Made by a program: the position numbers and the translations under genes | Origin: Novimethylophilus kurashikiensis | GTDB taxonomy: Bacteria > Pseudomonadota > Gammaproteobacteria > Burkholderiales > Methylophilaceae | Length of the DNA: 64,000 bases | Direction of reading: 5' to 3' | NCBI RefSeq assembly: GCF_003112435.1 | Contig: NZ_BDOQ01000008.1 | Span: 43,758 to 107,757, forward strand | The notes under the pieces: model-generated | Told to the model about the DNA's origin: nothing | The model's input: only the letters and a program-made list of their open reading frames with translations | Databases searched by the model: none | Shown: positions 46,891 through 55,933 of the stretch, one piece after another | How the letters are laid out: each line of letters starts with the position of its first letter | Numbering within the stretch: the stretch's first letter is position 1

Positions 46891-49131
46891 ATGTTCCGCA
46901 CCATGTTCAAGGCTATCCTGCGCACCTTAGTTGGTGGGTTGTATCGTGTCCGGATGCGCGGCAACCTGCAATCCCTTGAGGCGAATGAGCGTACGCTCAT
47001 TATCGCCAATCATGAATCATGGCTGGATGGATTGCTGCTGGGCTTGTTTCTTCCGGGTAACCCGGTCTTTGTCGTCTACTCCGGGATTGTAGGCCGTCCG
47101 TTCTTCCGCCTGGCGTTGAGCCTGGTGGACTACCTCATGGTGGATACGACGAGCCCCATGGCCATGAAGCGGGTGGTGGAGCTGCTGAAAAGCGGTCGGC
47201 CCGTCGTTATCTTTCCGGAAGGGCGGCTTACGACCACAGGTGCCTTGATGAAGGTTTATGACGGCACAGCCTTCGCTGCCTTGAAGAGTGATGCTACCGT
47301 CGTCCCGGTAGCGATGGATGGGGCAGGGCGCTCGCGCTTTACCCGGTTAGCCGGCAACCAGCCCCGCAAGTGGTTTCCGCAAATCACGCTCACGGTGCAG
47401 GCGCCGACCAAAGTGGTCGCCCCTGACAACCTGGCAGCGCGCGACCGTCGCCGCCTCGCCGGGGAATCCATGCGCCTCATCATGCAGGACATGGTGTTCA
47501 ACGGCAACGACAAGAAAACGCTGTTCCAGAGCTTTGTGGACGCCGTGGATACGTTTGGCCCCAAGCGCGAAATCATGACGGACGTATCGCAGCTGGAAAG
47601 CCCTATCAAAACGTCTGCGGAGGAGTTCTCCCTCATTGACCGAGTGAAGCTCGCGACCGGATTGGGCGTGTTTGTGAACCGGATGCGCCAGGACTACACC
47701 TACGCTGACCTCTTGAAGATGACCGTGGGCTTGGGCCGCCTGGTCAGCAAGTACACAGTGCCTGGTGAATGTGTGGGCGTGTTCCTGCCGAATCTCGCCG
47801 TCACCCTGGGCGTCACCTTAGGGACAAGCTCCCGTGGACGTATCCCGGCCATGCTTAACTATAAGGCCGGTGTGACCGGTCTCCTGGACGCCTGTACCGC
47901 CGCAGGGCTCAAGACGGTCGTGACTTCCCATGCCTTTATTGAAAAGGGCAAGCTGCAGGCCGAGGAAACCGCCTTGGCAGACGCTGGGCTCCGCCTGGTG
48001 TACCTCGAGGATGCACGCGCCGAGTTCGGCCTAAAAGACAAGCTGGCGGTGCTTTGGGAGCTGCAAAACCCGCGCGCTATCGAAGCCAACCTGGACATCG
48101 AGCAGCCGGGTGTGGTGCTGTTCACCTCCGGCTCTGAAGGGAAGCCTAAGGGTGTAGTGCTCTCGCACCGCGCCATTGTGTCGAATATCTCGCAGGTACG
48201 GGCGGTCTTCGACTTCAATACCGATGACCGCGCGCTCAATGCACTGCCGATATTCCATAGCTTCGGCCTCACGGGCGGCACGCTGCTCCCGCTGTTTTCC
48301 GGAATCAGCCTGGTGCTCTACGCGTCACCATTGCATTACAAGGTCATTCCAGAGCTCGCCTACGACCGCAATTGCACGGTGCTCTTCGGGACCAACACCT
48401 TCCTTGCCAATTATGGAAAGCACGCCAATCCGTACGACTTTTTCCGCCTGCGTTACGTCGTAGCTGGGGCTGAGAAGTTGACCGATGCCGTGCGCGAACT
48501 CTGGTTTGAGAAGTTTGGTAAGCGCATCTTCGAAGGTTATGGCGCGACGGAAACGGCCCCGGTGCTGGCAGTCAACACGCCTAAGGCTTATCGCGTAGGA
48601 ACGGTTGGCCAGTTCCTGCCGGGCATTGAGTACCAGCTGCAGCCGGTGCCGGGTATCACGGATGGAGGCGCACTCTTCGTTAAGGGCCCCAACGTCATGT
48701 CGGGCTACTACCGGTTCGAAAACCCCGGTGTTCTTGAGCCCACCACCTCGGAAGTTGGAGCCGGCTGGTATGCCACGGGTGACGTGGTGAAGATTGAAGA
48801 CGGCTTTGTGTCCATCGTCGACCGGGTCAAGCGATTTGCCAAGATTGGTGGTGAGATGGTGTCGCTGTCCGTGGTGGAGAAGATTGCCGACTCCGCCGCC
48901 GAAGGCATGCATGCGGTCACCTCGATGGTCGACCCCAACAAGGGAGAAGCCTTGGTGCTTTTCACCACGAATAAGGACTTGAAACGGGAAGCCTTGAGTG
49001 TGGCCGCGAAGGCGTTTGGCGCAAGCGAATTGTCCGTGCCACGCAAGATTGTGGTGGTAGCTGCACTGCCGCTGCTCGGCACCGGCAAGACCGACTATGT
49101 GACCCTCAAGAAGATGGCCGCCAACGCTTAA
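46891..49131 (+). CDS. aas: Bifunctional lysophospholipid acyltransferase / acyl-ACP synthetase (Aas)
   Basis: The 746-residue protein aligns by eye through its length with E. coli Aas (719 aa). The PlsC part (about 1-200) has NHESWLDG (HX4D) and FPEGRLTTTGALMKVYDGT. The AMP-binding part (about 255-746) has LFTSGSEGKPKGVVLSH, YDRNCTVLFGTNTFL, RLRYVVAGAEKL, GYGATETAPV and RVKRFAKIGGEMVSL. It loads a fatty acid on ACP and transfers it to lysophosphatidylethanolamine in the inner membrane. AAGGAG precedes the ATG. Found with lplT. Confidence 0.95.
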   Translation: MFRTMFKAILRTLVGGLYRVRMRGNLQSLEANERTLIIANHESWLDGLLLGLFLPGNPVFVVYSGIVGRPFFRLALSLVDYLMVDTTSPMAMKRVVELLKSGRPVVIFPEGRLTTTGALMKVYDGTAFAALKSDATVVPVAMDGAGRSRFTRLAGNQPRKWFPQITLTVQAPTKVVAPDNLAARDRRRLAGESMRLIMQDMVFNGNDKKTLFQSFVDAVDTFGPKREIMTDVSQLESPIKTSAEEFSLIDRVKLATGLGVFVNRMRQDYTYADLLKMTVGLGRLVSKYTVPGECVGVFLPNLAVTLGVTLGTSSRGRIPAMLNYKAGVTGLLDACTAAGLKTVVTSHAFIEKGKLQAEETALADAGLRLVYLEDARAEFGLKDKLAVLWELQNPRAIEANLDIEQPGVVLFTSGSEGKPKGVVLSHRAIVSNISQVRAVFDFNTDDRALNALPIFHSFGLTGGTLLPLFSGISLVLYASPLHYKVIPELAYDRNCTVLFGTNTFLANYGKHANPYDFFRLRYVVAGAEKLTDAVRELWFEKFGKRIFEGYGATETAPVLAVNTPKAYRVGTVGQFLPGIEYQLQPVPGITDGGALFVKGPNVMSGYYRFENPGVLEPTTSEVGAGWYATGDVVKIEDGFVSIVDRVKRFAKIGGEMVSLSVVEKIADSAAEGMHAVTSMVDPNKGEALVLFTTNKDLKREALSVAAKAFGASELSVPRKIVVVAALPLLGTGKTDYVTLKKMAANA

Positions 49132-49197
49132 CCCAGCTGCGCCTGGTAACCGCGCATTACCCCGCAAAACCAATATATTTCAACCAAAGGAGCTTTT

Positions 49198-49656
49198 ATG
49201 AATCCGCAATTTCAATCTCTCCGCCCATCAGGCGCCTTTATCGGGGCGTCCTGGGCAAGCCTGGCCATTGGTATGGGCTCATACCTGATTGGCCTCTGGA
49301 ATAGCAGCATGGCGCTCAATGAAAAGGGCTTTTACGCCACCATCCTGTTGCTGGGTCTTTTTGCTGCCGTTTCGCTGCAAAAAACCGTGCGCGACAAGAT
49401 GGATAACATCTATGTGACGGGCCTCTACACAGGGATATGCTGGGTTGGGCTGGGTGCGGCGCTTCTGCTCTTGGCCATCGGCCTCTACAACGCAACCTTC
49501 GACCTCAGTGTGAAGGGCTTCTTCGGCATGGCCTACTTGCTGAGCCTGTTTGCTGTGGTGACGGTCCAGAAGAACGTCCGTGACATGAGCCACTTCCCAA
49601 GCCCCAGCCTCGATGGCTTCAAGGGTGACGTCCTCGAGGAAGCCCGCGTCGATTAA
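49198..49656 (+). CDS. YiaA-like inner-membrane protein
   Basis: The 152-residue protein has two repeats, each of two helices. LNEKGFYATILLLGLFAAVS...LQKTVRD matches LSVKGFFGMAYLLSLFAVVT...VQKNVRD. This is the YiaA/YiaB two-helix domain, whose function is unknown. AAAGGAGCTTTT precedes ATG 49198. Placed between aas and lplT, so a role in lipid handling or in the membrane is inferred. Confidence 0.85.
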   Translation: MNPQFQSLRPSGAFIGASWASLAIGMGSYLIGLWNSSMALNEKGFYATILLLGLFAAVSLQKTVRDKMDNIYVTGLYTGICWVGLGAALLLLAIGLYNATFDLSVKGFFGMAYLLSLFAVVTVQKNVRDMSHFPSPSLDGFKGDVLEEARVD

Positions 49657-49706
49657 TTTCACGTTTACAGGCCGGCGGATGCCGGCCATTACCTGGTAAT
49701 CCCTTT

Positions 49707-50915
49707 ATGACCACCACCTCTCGCGGCCTGGGCGCAGTCCTGGTAGCTCAATTCCTCTCGGCCCTGGCGGACAACGCGCTCCTGTTCGCGGCAATCGCAC
49801 TCTTGAAGGCAACTGCCGCGCCGGCCTGGCACACGCCGCTCCTGCAGGAAGGTTTCCTGCTCGCCTATATTCTGCTCGCGCCCTTTGTAGGGCATATTGC
49901 AGACACCTGGGCAAAGGGCCGCGTCATGCTGGCCGCCAACGCCTTGAAACTGGCGGGCGCGGGGGTCATGTTGCTGGGCGCCAACCCCGTGCTGGCTTAT
50001 GCGCTGGTGGGTGTTGGAGCTGCGGCTTATTCCCCAGCCAAGTACGGCATCCTGAGTGAATTCGTGCCGCCTGACAAACTCGTTAAGGCTAATGGGTTGC
50101 TGGAAGGCTCTACCATTGCTGCCATCCTGCTCGGCGTCGTGTTAGGCGGCTATCTGGCCGACCAGAAGGCACAGCTAGCGGTGGCCTTTACGGTTGGCGT
50201 CTACTTCCTGGCGGCACTCGCCAACTTACGCATCCCAAAAAGCGCGGCGGTGGGCGGGCAATTGCGCTCACCCCGTGCCCTGGTCGGAGAATTTTGGTCT
50301 GCCTTGCGCACGCTGATGCGAAGCCAGGACGGTCGCTTTACCTTGTTGGGCACTAGCCTCTTCTGGGGAACGGGTAGCACCTTGCGCTTCATCCTGGTCG
50401 CGTGGGTTCCAGTGGCGCTGGGAATCGCGGACACCGCCATGCCAGCAAACCTGAGCGGCGCAGTGGCGGTTGGGATTGCGGTAGGTGCGGCGGCAGCGTC
50501 TCGCTTCGTCACCCTGTCGAACGTAAATCGCGCACTTCCGGCCGGCCTGGCGCTTGGCAGCCTTATCATCGCCTTTGCGACAGTGACCAGTCTCCCGGTC
50601 GCGGTTGGGATGCTGGTGCTGATTGGGGCCTGCGGGGGATTCTATGTGGTGCCGCTCAATGCGCTTCTTCAAGAAAAAGGGCATGAATCGGTTGGAGCTG
50701 GCAGTGCGATTGCCGTGCAGAACTTCGTTGAAAACCTGCTGATGCTGGTGATGGTGGGTGCGTATACGGCGATGGCGCGCGCCGGGCTATCCCCCGTGAG
50801 CCTTGCAATGGCCTTCGGCGGCATCGTGCTGCTGGGAATCGGCTCACTGGCATGGAGCCGGGTGAAACCTCAAGGCTTACCCGCGACCGCAAGCGAAGGT
50901 TCTTCGATGAGATAA
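49707..50915 (+). CDS. lplT: Lysophospholipid transporter LplT (MFS)
   Basis: The 402-residue protein has about 12 hydrophobic helices. N-terminal AQFLSALADNALLFAAIALL and PAWHTPLLQEGFLLAYILLA and GAAAYSPAKYGILSEFVPPD (MFS loop region) match the LplT family. It flips lysophosphatidylethanolamine inwards for Aas. Order aas-lplT is kept as in other bacteria, although E. coli has lplT first. A weak ribosome site precedes ATG 49707. Confidence 0.93.
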   Translation: MTTTSRGLGAVLVAQFLSALADNALLFAAIALLKATAAPAWHTPLLQEGFLLAYILLAPFVGHIADTWAKGRVMLAANALKLAGAGVMLLGANPVLAYALVGVGAAAYSPAKYGILSEFVPPDKLVKANGLLEGSTIAAILLGVVLGGYLADQKAQLAVAFTVGVYFLAALANLRIPKSAAVGGQLRSPRALVGEFWSALRTLMRSQDGRFTLLGTSLFWGTGSTLRFILVAWVPVALGIADTAMPANLSGAVAVGIAVGAAAASRFVTLSNVNRALPAGLALGSLIIAFATVTSLPVAVGMLVLIGACGGFYVVPLNALLQEKGHESVGAGSAIAVQNFVENLLMLVMVGAYTAMARAGLSPVSLAMAFGGIVLLGIGSLAWSRVKPQGLPATASEGSSMR

Positions 50916-50995
50916 CTTCGCCGCACGCAGAAATTAGGCTAGAACGGCGCCAATGAATGGCTTAACTACGCCGAACGAACAAGTTCCATAATGAA

Positions 50996-51019
50996 AATGC
51001 CCTCCAAATTGGAGGGCTG
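50996..51019 (-). terminator. Terminator of the gene at 51025-51504
   Basis: GCCCTCCAA/TTGGAGGGC hairpin followed by ATTTTC on the minus strand. Confidence 0.75.
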
Positions 51020-51024
51020 GTGAG

Positions 51025-51504
51025 TTACGGAATCATGTCCTGGGTGCGCAGCTTAAGAAGCACGCGGTCGAGATTTAACTCAATGAAGCTTTTTGCCGAT
51101 TCAAGGCGCCGAATGGCAGTCCCCAAATCATCACAGTCTTCCGAGAGCTCCGCCATCAAGAAGCGCAAGAACAAGTCTCCGCTCTTGGGGATATCCGAAG
51201 CCTTGGAGATTGCGTTGAAGCCTTCGTCGTATACCTCCAGGGCTGCTTGCTGAAATTGATTCAGCTCGTTAGGCACGGAAAGTGATGCGTCATCCGCAAA
51301 TGAGCTGATGGCGTAAGCGAGAACCGCAACTTTCAATGGAGGCAGGTTCAAAAGGTTGCCCCCAGCTTCCAGTTCGGAGTGCACCGAGCTCGCGATTTCA
51401 CCTAAGGTTTGTTCTCCCAGTTCGCTTTCGCTGAATTGCTCGAGCGCGGTAGCGATGGCGGCCAGTGTTTCGGATGTAGCTGCATTTTCTGTTTTGGTGC
51501 TCAT
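51025..51504 (-). CDS. Hypothetical helical protein, 159 aa
   Basis: It starts MSTKTENAATSETLAAIATA after AAAGGAAACAAT, which decides the start over an upstream in-frame ATG. Acidic and helical throughout. GTATAGCCA element at 51543 is a likely promoter core. Family unknown. Confidence 0.6.
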   Translation of the reverse strand: MSTKTENAATSETLAAIATALEQFSESELGEQTLGEIASSVHSELEAGGNLLNLPPLKVAVLAYAISSFADDASLSVPNELNQFQQAALEVYDEGFNAISKASDIPKSGDLFLRFLMAELSEDCDDLGTAIRRLESAKSFIELNLDRVLLKLRTQDMIP

Positions 51505-51542
51505 ATTGTTTCCTTTGTTGATGGTTAATGTCCTGCAGCTTT

Positions 51543-51579
51543 GTATAGCCAAGCAGGACTAACCGTCGCGCCTATACCT
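51543..51579. promoter_or_regulatory. Divergent -10 elements
   Basis: Minus-strand GCTATAC (51549-51543) and plus-strand CCTATACC (51571-51578) 21 bp apart, serving the genes at 51504 and 51616. Confidence 0.5.
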
Positions 51580-51615
51580 CTCTGAGTCATTATCAATCAA
51601 CAGAGAGGAACTATC

Positions 51616-52086
51616 ATGGATTTGGAAACCTACCGTAAGTATTGGCACGCAGTCTCGCCCCGTATGCTGGAGCTGATGGCGGCGTTGCATGCCGCCCTTG
51701 CAGATATCCTTCCCGATGAGGGACTGAGTATCACGAAGCCCATCCTCATGACCAATGCGGATGAGTGGTCGGTCAGCATGGATATCAAGCAGAACTCCAG
51801 TGACGCATCAATCCTGGGCCTTGATTTCAAGTTGCTTGATGGAGATATCCAGGATGGCGACGGAGGATGCGGGATTGCCCTGACGCTCACAGGATACACA
51901 GGCCTGTTAATGGGCGGCTACTACCCCGGTAACTACACGCCAGAAGCCTTCACGGACGATGAGGCGGTGTTGCTGGAGCGGGTGGAAGGTTTGCCGCTTG
52001 ACCGTTTCCCTGAGCTTGTCAGGTCGGCCCTGAAAAACCCAGTGCTACTTAACACGCTCAAGGAAGATGGTATCAATCTTCACTAA
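51616..52086 (+). CDS. Hypothetical acidic protein, 156 aa
   Basis: It starts MDLETYRKYWHAVSPRMLEL after AGAGAGGAACTATC. Acidic alpha/beta protein (LDGDIQDGDGGCGIALTLTG). Not recognised. Terminator AAAGCCCTC/GAGGGCTTT at 52091-52112. Confidence 0.6.
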   Translation: MDLETYRKYWHAVSPRMLELMAALHAALADILPDEGLSITKPILMTNADEWSVSMDIKQNSSDASILGLDFKLLDGDIQDGDGGCGIALTLTGYTGLLMGGYYPGNYTPEAFTDDEAVLLERVEGLPLDRFPELVRSALKNPVLLNTLKEDGINLH

Positions 52087-52090
52087 ACTC

Positions 52091-52112
52091 AAAGCCCTCG
52101 CATGAGGGCTTT
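52091..52112 (+). terminator. Terminator
   Basis: AAAGCCCTC/GAGGGCTTT hairpin followed by TCTTTT. Confidence 0.8.
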
Positions 52113-52136
52113 TCTTTTCGCTTTGGATAGCGGAAG

Positions 52137-52412
52137 TTATAAAAATTCGATGCTAAGAATGGTGCGGGCAGTTTCAAGCTCAAGCGGACCGTGCTTGTGC
52201 TCATGCCAGCGAATTTTCACCTGGTCGCCAGCTTGAACCAACCCCATCACTTCGGAGCTTTCACTAAGGGCTTTGAAGCCTGCCTCCGAGACCTTGAAGC
52301 AATTGCGACGTTGATAGATGTTGCCGAGCTTGTCTCTCAACAATAGCCAGGATTCGCCATCTATAAGGTGAATGGCGGCGCGCTCAACAGTTATCTGTGC
52401 TTCATGGGTCAT
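52137..52412 (-). CDS. Small hypothetical protein, 91 aa
   Basis: It starts MTHEAQITVERAAIHLIDGE. Strand-rich (GDQVKIRWHEHKHGPLELET). Third in the minus-strand operon from 52986. Weak ribosome site, unknown family. Confidence 0.5.
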   Translation of the reverse strand: MTHEAQITVERAAIHLIDGESWLLLRDKLGNIYQRRNCFKVSEAGFKALSESSEVMGLVQAGDQVKIRWHEHKHGPLELETARTILSIEFL

Positions 52413-52430
52413 AATGGGGCTCAAGGATGG

Positions 52431-52784
52431 TTATTGTTTAGGCTTTGTCGGGAGGTGGGTGTCAATGGTCATAAGTTGCGCACCACACGGGTAGCCGCCC
52501 CAATACACTTCGATATCCGTGCAATACACATCGCCCATACAGACGCCGACTAATTTCCCAACCAGAGGTACCAAGGCATCGTCCTGCCAGCGTGTACCGC
52601 CGAAATGAATGACACCACCGGCCTTGATGATGCGATTACCGCTCGCGATAACACCATCAGCGCAGTAAGCGTCGCGCCAATAACTGCCTTCCGGTTTCAC
52701 GTCTTTGATGAAGCCGCACTCTCGGTCGAATTCTGTTTGCCGGAGCGCCTTTTGCATGACACGCTCGAATATGCGTTTTGCCAT
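52431..52784 (-). CDS. Hypothetical protein, 117 aa, cysteine-bearing
   Basis: It starts MAKRIFERVMQKALRQTEFD. Holds RECGFIK, DAYCADGV, VCMGDVYCTDIE and YPCG, so several cysteines that may bind metal. Second gene of the operon. Family unknown. Confidence 0.55.
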   Translation of the reverse strand: MAKRIFERVMQKALRQTEFDRECGFIKDVKPEGSYWRDAYCADGVIASGNRIIKAGGVIHFGGTRWQDDALVPLVGKLVGVCMGDVYCTDIEVYWGGYPCGAQLMTIDTHLPTKPKQ

Positions 52785-52788
52785 CTTG

Positions 52789-52986
52789 TTAGCTCTTATT
52801 TTGTGGCATTGCCTTAAGCGCTAGCGCCCATCCCGGCTCACCCCAGGTTTCACGGCAATACTGGCACTCCCGAACCCGGCCGAACATGGAAATCTTCCAC
52901 TGGGTAACACCCTTGCGACCACAGGAGGGACAAATTAAACGCTTAGGCTTTGGCGCACCATAGCCTTGTCCAGCACGCACGCCCAT
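52789..52986 (-). CDS. Small zinc-ribbon protein, 65 aa
   Basis: ICPSCGRKGVTQWKI and RECQYCRETWG give two CxxC pairs, a zinc ribbon. The start at ATG 52986 is chosen because the promoter -10 (53021-53026) lies over the longer frame. First gene of a three-gene operon. Confidence 0.65.
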   Translation of the reverse strand: MGVRAGQGYGAPKPKRLICPSCGRKGVTQWKISMFGRVRECQYCRETWGEPGWALALKAMPQNKS

Positions 52987-53020
52987 ACGATTCCAGGCCT
53001 TGCTGTAAATGTAATAATTA

Positions 53021-53049
53021 ACTATATCATACATAGTATTTTATGTCAA
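53021..53049 (-). promoter_or_regulatory. Promoter TTGACA-N17-TATAGT
   Basis: Minus-strand TTGACA (53049-53044), 17 bp, TATAGT (53026-53021) then TAATTA. Overlaps the region used by the divergent dUTPase-like gene. Confidence 0.85.
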
Positions 53050-53099
53050 TTTTTGCAATGCCTTCCTATACTCGTGGACCACACAATCAAGGATAAGTA

Positions 53100-53537
53100 A
53101 TGCGAGATATAGGCTATGAGATTCATCACCCCTTGGCAGGGGCGCCTGTAATGGCTGAGCGAGGCGGCGTCGAGTTGCGTGCTGCCGTGGATGTCCCGGT
53201 AGTGCTTCGATATGGAAAGCGAACACAGTTGATTCAAACAGGGATGCGATTCAACCTGCCCGGCGACGTCATGGCGTTGGTGCTGCCCGGCAGTGGCGTC
53301 GCACGCCGCATGGGATTGATGGTGGATGCCGAGGTGACGCAGGTGAATGTGAATGGCCATCCGCAATGGGCGGTGACCGCCTGGAATGGAGGTCCTTCCG
53401 ACGAGCTCGTCATTAATCCCGGTGATGTGGTGGCTCGTGTTCTCTTCCTGCCGGTAGTTAACTTTTCATTAAGTTCTCAGCAAGCTGCAACCCCAGAACC
53501 CGTCAGCATCCTGAACCACGACGCACCGCTGTTCTAA
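53100..53537 (+). CDS. Diverged dUTPase-fold protein
   Basis: The 145-residue protein has RGGVELRAAVD (motif 1-like), MALVLPGSGVARRMGLMV (motif 2, PxSGxA) and INPGDVVARVLFLPV (motif 4-like). The motif-3 tyrosine-bearing segment is not recognisable and the glycine-rich motif 5 is missing, so hydrolase activity is uncertain. It may bind dUTP or act as a regulator. AAGGATAAGTA precedes ATG 53100; promoter -10 TATACT at 53069. Confidence 0.7.
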   Translation: MRDIGYEIHHPLAGAPVMAERGGVELRAAVDVPVVLRYGKRTQLIQTGMRFNLPGDVMALVLPGSGVARRMGLMVDAEVTQVNVNGHPQWAVTAWNGGPSDELVINPGDVVARVLFLPVVNFSLSSQQAATPEPVSILNHDAPLF

Positions 53538-53556
53538 AAATATCTGCGTGTAAAAG

Positions 53557-53585
53557 TAGCACAATCTAGCATTTAACGATATACT
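53557..53585 (+). promoter_or_regulatory. pil operon promoter, TAGCAC-N17-TATACT
   Basis: TAGCAC (53557-53562), 17 bp containing TAGCATTTAACG, TATACT (53580-53585). Same plan as the recA and 60447 promoters. Confidence 0.6.
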
Positions 53586-53634
53586 AAGATTATCCATTCT
53601 CACAACCCTGGCAACAGGAATAACAGGAGTACAT

Positions 53635-55158
53635 ATGTTAGCACCTAAGCGTGCCGCGGGCGGCCTCATTCTGGCCGCCATTCTTGCGGCGATGACGGGC
53701 TGTTCCACCATGCATACCCAAAATATGCCTGCGATGGAGAAGCCGAAAGCCGATGCGGCGTTCCTTAATGATAGCGGCGAAACCGAATTGCAGATTGATT
53801 GGTCTGGCGACTCGATGTTTGTGCTGAAGCGTGCGGATGCGGCTGCCAAGAGTGTCCCCAATATCAAGGTTAGCGGCATTTCCTTCTCGGAAGTCGGTGT
53901 GACGGATGCGATTCGCCTGATGGCGGCGCAAGCCGGCTTGACGGCCCGTATTGAGGGCGGCGTGCTGGGTGGCGAGCGTTATGGTCCGGTGTCCGAAGAA
54001 AACCTCTCGGGCACCTTTGGTGAGGTCATGGAAGAAATGGCGGACGCCGCTGGGTTCTTCTGGGAAGTGAAGGGCAAGACCCTGATTATTCGCCAGGACG
54101 ACCAATTCATGGTGAGCCTGCCGCCGGTGATGCTGGAAGACAATCTGGCGAGCATGACCAACACCATCCAGTACCTGGGTGGCCGTGATGTCTACCTCGA
54201 CCGCGCAAGCCGTACCCTGACCTTCTACGCAAACCGCAAGGGTCTGGAGCAGATTCAGCGCTACATGGACCACGTCCGTGAAACCCGCAGCCTGCTGGTG
54301 TACGACACCCATATTTTCCAAGTCGACCTCAACGACGGCATGAGCAAGGGTATCAATTGGTCCCAGCTCAACATGGTGTCCAACAAGGGGCTCAACAGTG
54401 TAGTAAACCCGACCGGTAGCGCTGCCTCCTCGTCCACGACGGGGGCCTCCACCCTCGGTAATAACGTTCTGCCTTCCGGCGCAGTGGGTACGGCCCTGGC
54501 CGCTACCGGCATCGCCTCCACGGGCGCTGTGACGCTGGGTATCGCGGCGCAAAGCCTGTCGCTCAATATCCTGGCTAACTTCCTGGATACGCAAGGCCAT
54601 GTGGAATCCTTGTCGAGCCCGCAGCTCACCATGCTGGACGGCTCCCAAGGTAGCTTCCGCGTGGGTAAGACCCTGACCTTTGTGTCCAAGGTTGGCTCCA
54701 ATACGACTACCGGTATTTCCCAGGTGACAACGGAAACGACGGCGCTGCGTACCGGTCTCTCGCTACAACTGCAGGGCGACCTCTATGACAAGACGGTGAT
54801 GACGCGCGTGAAGCTCGCAATTGCTGATGTCACCAGCATGGACCCGTTCACCGCTGTCGGTACGCAATTGACCCTGCCGCAGACGCAAGACCGTGACCTC
54901 GATGTCACCGTGCGTTCCCGTCCCGGCGACATGGTGCTGCTGGGCGGCATTCACATCAATAACGACAGCAAGACCGTTAGCCGCGGTGGTACGGGGTTCT
55001 CCGATTCCAAGAATCGCAGCCGTTCAGAACTCGTGCTGGTGCTGAAGGCGCGCGTCATCAAGTTCGTGCCCAAGAAGCCAGAGCCCGTGGCCGCCAAGGA
55101 CTCGGATGTTAAGCCGGGTTCCGCCTCCGCGCCGGTTCAAACTGGCAATAGCAACTAA
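53635..55158 (+). CDS. pilN: PilN-type secretin lipoprotein
   Basis: The 507-residue protein has a signal peptide with lipobox LAAMTGC (Cys about residue 22), so it is outer-membrane anchored. N-terminal secretin domains (about 80-200) and the C-terminal secretin core with HVESLSSPQLTMLDGSQGSF and RPGDMVLLGGI follow. It forms the outer-membrane ring through which the type IVb pilus passes. A Ser/Thr-rich low-complexity stretch sits at about 260-285. Lipoprotein secretins are typical of R64 PilN and BfpB. First gene of the pilus operon. Confidence 0.92.
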   Translation: MLAPKRAAGGLILAAILAAMTGCSTMHTQNMPAMEKPKADAAFLNDSGETELQIDWSGDSMFVLKRADAAAKSVPNIKVSGISFSEVGVTDAIRLMAAQAGLTARIEGGVLGGERYGPVSEENLSGTFGEVMEEMADAAGFFWEVKGKTLIIRQDDQFMVSLPPVMLEDNLASMTNTIQYLGGRDVYLDRASRTLTFYANRKGLEQIQRYMDHVRETRSLLVYDTHIFQVDLNDGMSKGINWSQLNMVSNKGLNSVVNPTGSAASSSTTGASTLGNNVLPSGAVGTALAATGIASTGAVTLGIAAQSLSLNILANFLDTQGHVESLSSPQLTMLDGSQGSFRVGKTLTFVSKVGSNTTTGISQVTTETTALRTGLSLQLQGDLYDKTVMTRVKLAIADVTSMDPFTAVGTQLTLPQTQDRDLDVTVRSRPGDMVLLGGIHINNDSKTVSRGGTGFSDSKNRSRSELVLVLKARVIKFVPKKPEPVAAKDSDVKPGSASAPVQTGNSN

Positions 55159-55169
55159 GGATAACCAAC

Positions 55170-55931
55170 ATGCGTAAAGTTTCTCTCTCCTTGCTGACGA
55201 TGACGCTTCTGGCCGGCTACATGGCCACCGCCTCCGCCGCTCCGGCAAACCCGCTGGTGCGCCCCGCAGCGCTGGCTGCCAAAGTGCAATCCGCTCAAGG
55301 TCAGCCGGCCGGTAACGCCTTCGGTATGCCTCCTCCGCCGCCGGCCCTCGGGCAAGGCGCTGTTGGAAATGGCCAGCCTGATGCGAATCAGGAAAAGACC
55401 GAAAAGGCCGCATCCAATGTGCAGACTCAGCTCTCCAAGTATGCCGTGGTCGCGATTTCCGGCGACACGGCCATCCTGCGTGCCCTGCCGGGTGTAACGC
55501 CGGCGATGTCGGGCGACAGCAATTCGGCCCAATCCAACAACGGCATGATTCAGCCGGTGATGCCGCAGCCGGTGGCTACGGGCACGCCGACGCCGGCCAC
55601 CCAGCAAACGAATGGCACGATTCTGCCTAGCCTGATTGTGAAGAACAAGCAGCGCATGCTGGTGCAGGACGTCGAAGTGATGCCGGAAGTGCGTAACGGT
55701 CAGGTATCCCTGCGCGCCGTGGAGTCCAACCGTACCGTTTTTTACGGTCGCGTGGATGGCATGAGCCTGCGTAACCCGTCCAAGGGGATGAAGGTGGAAG
55801 CCGCCGATATGGCGTATGTCCAGCGCAACTATCCTGAAGTGGGTGGTACAGGCAGCTCCAATGGCTCGACCAGCACCAATAACGCAACTGGCATGAACAA
55901 CACTGGCGCAGCGCTCGGCCTGGGACACTAA
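55170..55931 (+). CDS. Exported pilus-assembly protein (PilP position)
   Basis: The 253-residue protein has signal peptide MRKVSLSLLTMTLLAGYMA with cleavage near ASA/A, then a Pro/Gly/Asn-rich disordered region. A strand-rich core follows (SKYAVVAISGDTAILRALPG and LRAVESNRTVFYGRVDGMSL) and a Ser/Asn-rich tail. Its place between secretin and ATPase suggests the PilP-type periplasmic linker to the secretin, although no family signature is visible. ATG 55170 follows CTAAGGATAACCAAC. Confidence 0.65.
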   Translation: MRKVSLSLLTMTLLAGYMATASAAPANPLVRPAALAAKVQSAQGQPAGNAFGMPPPPPALGQGAVGNGQPDANQEKTEKAASNVQTQLSKYAVVAISGDTAILRALPGVTPAMSGDSNSAQSNNGMIQPVMPQPVATGTPTPATQQTNGTILPSLIVKNKQRMLVQDVEVMPEVRNGQVSLRAVESNRTVFYGRVDGMSLRNPSKGMKVEAADMAYVQRNYPEVGGTGSSNGSTSTNNATGMNNTGAALGLGH

Positions 55932-55933
55932 GC

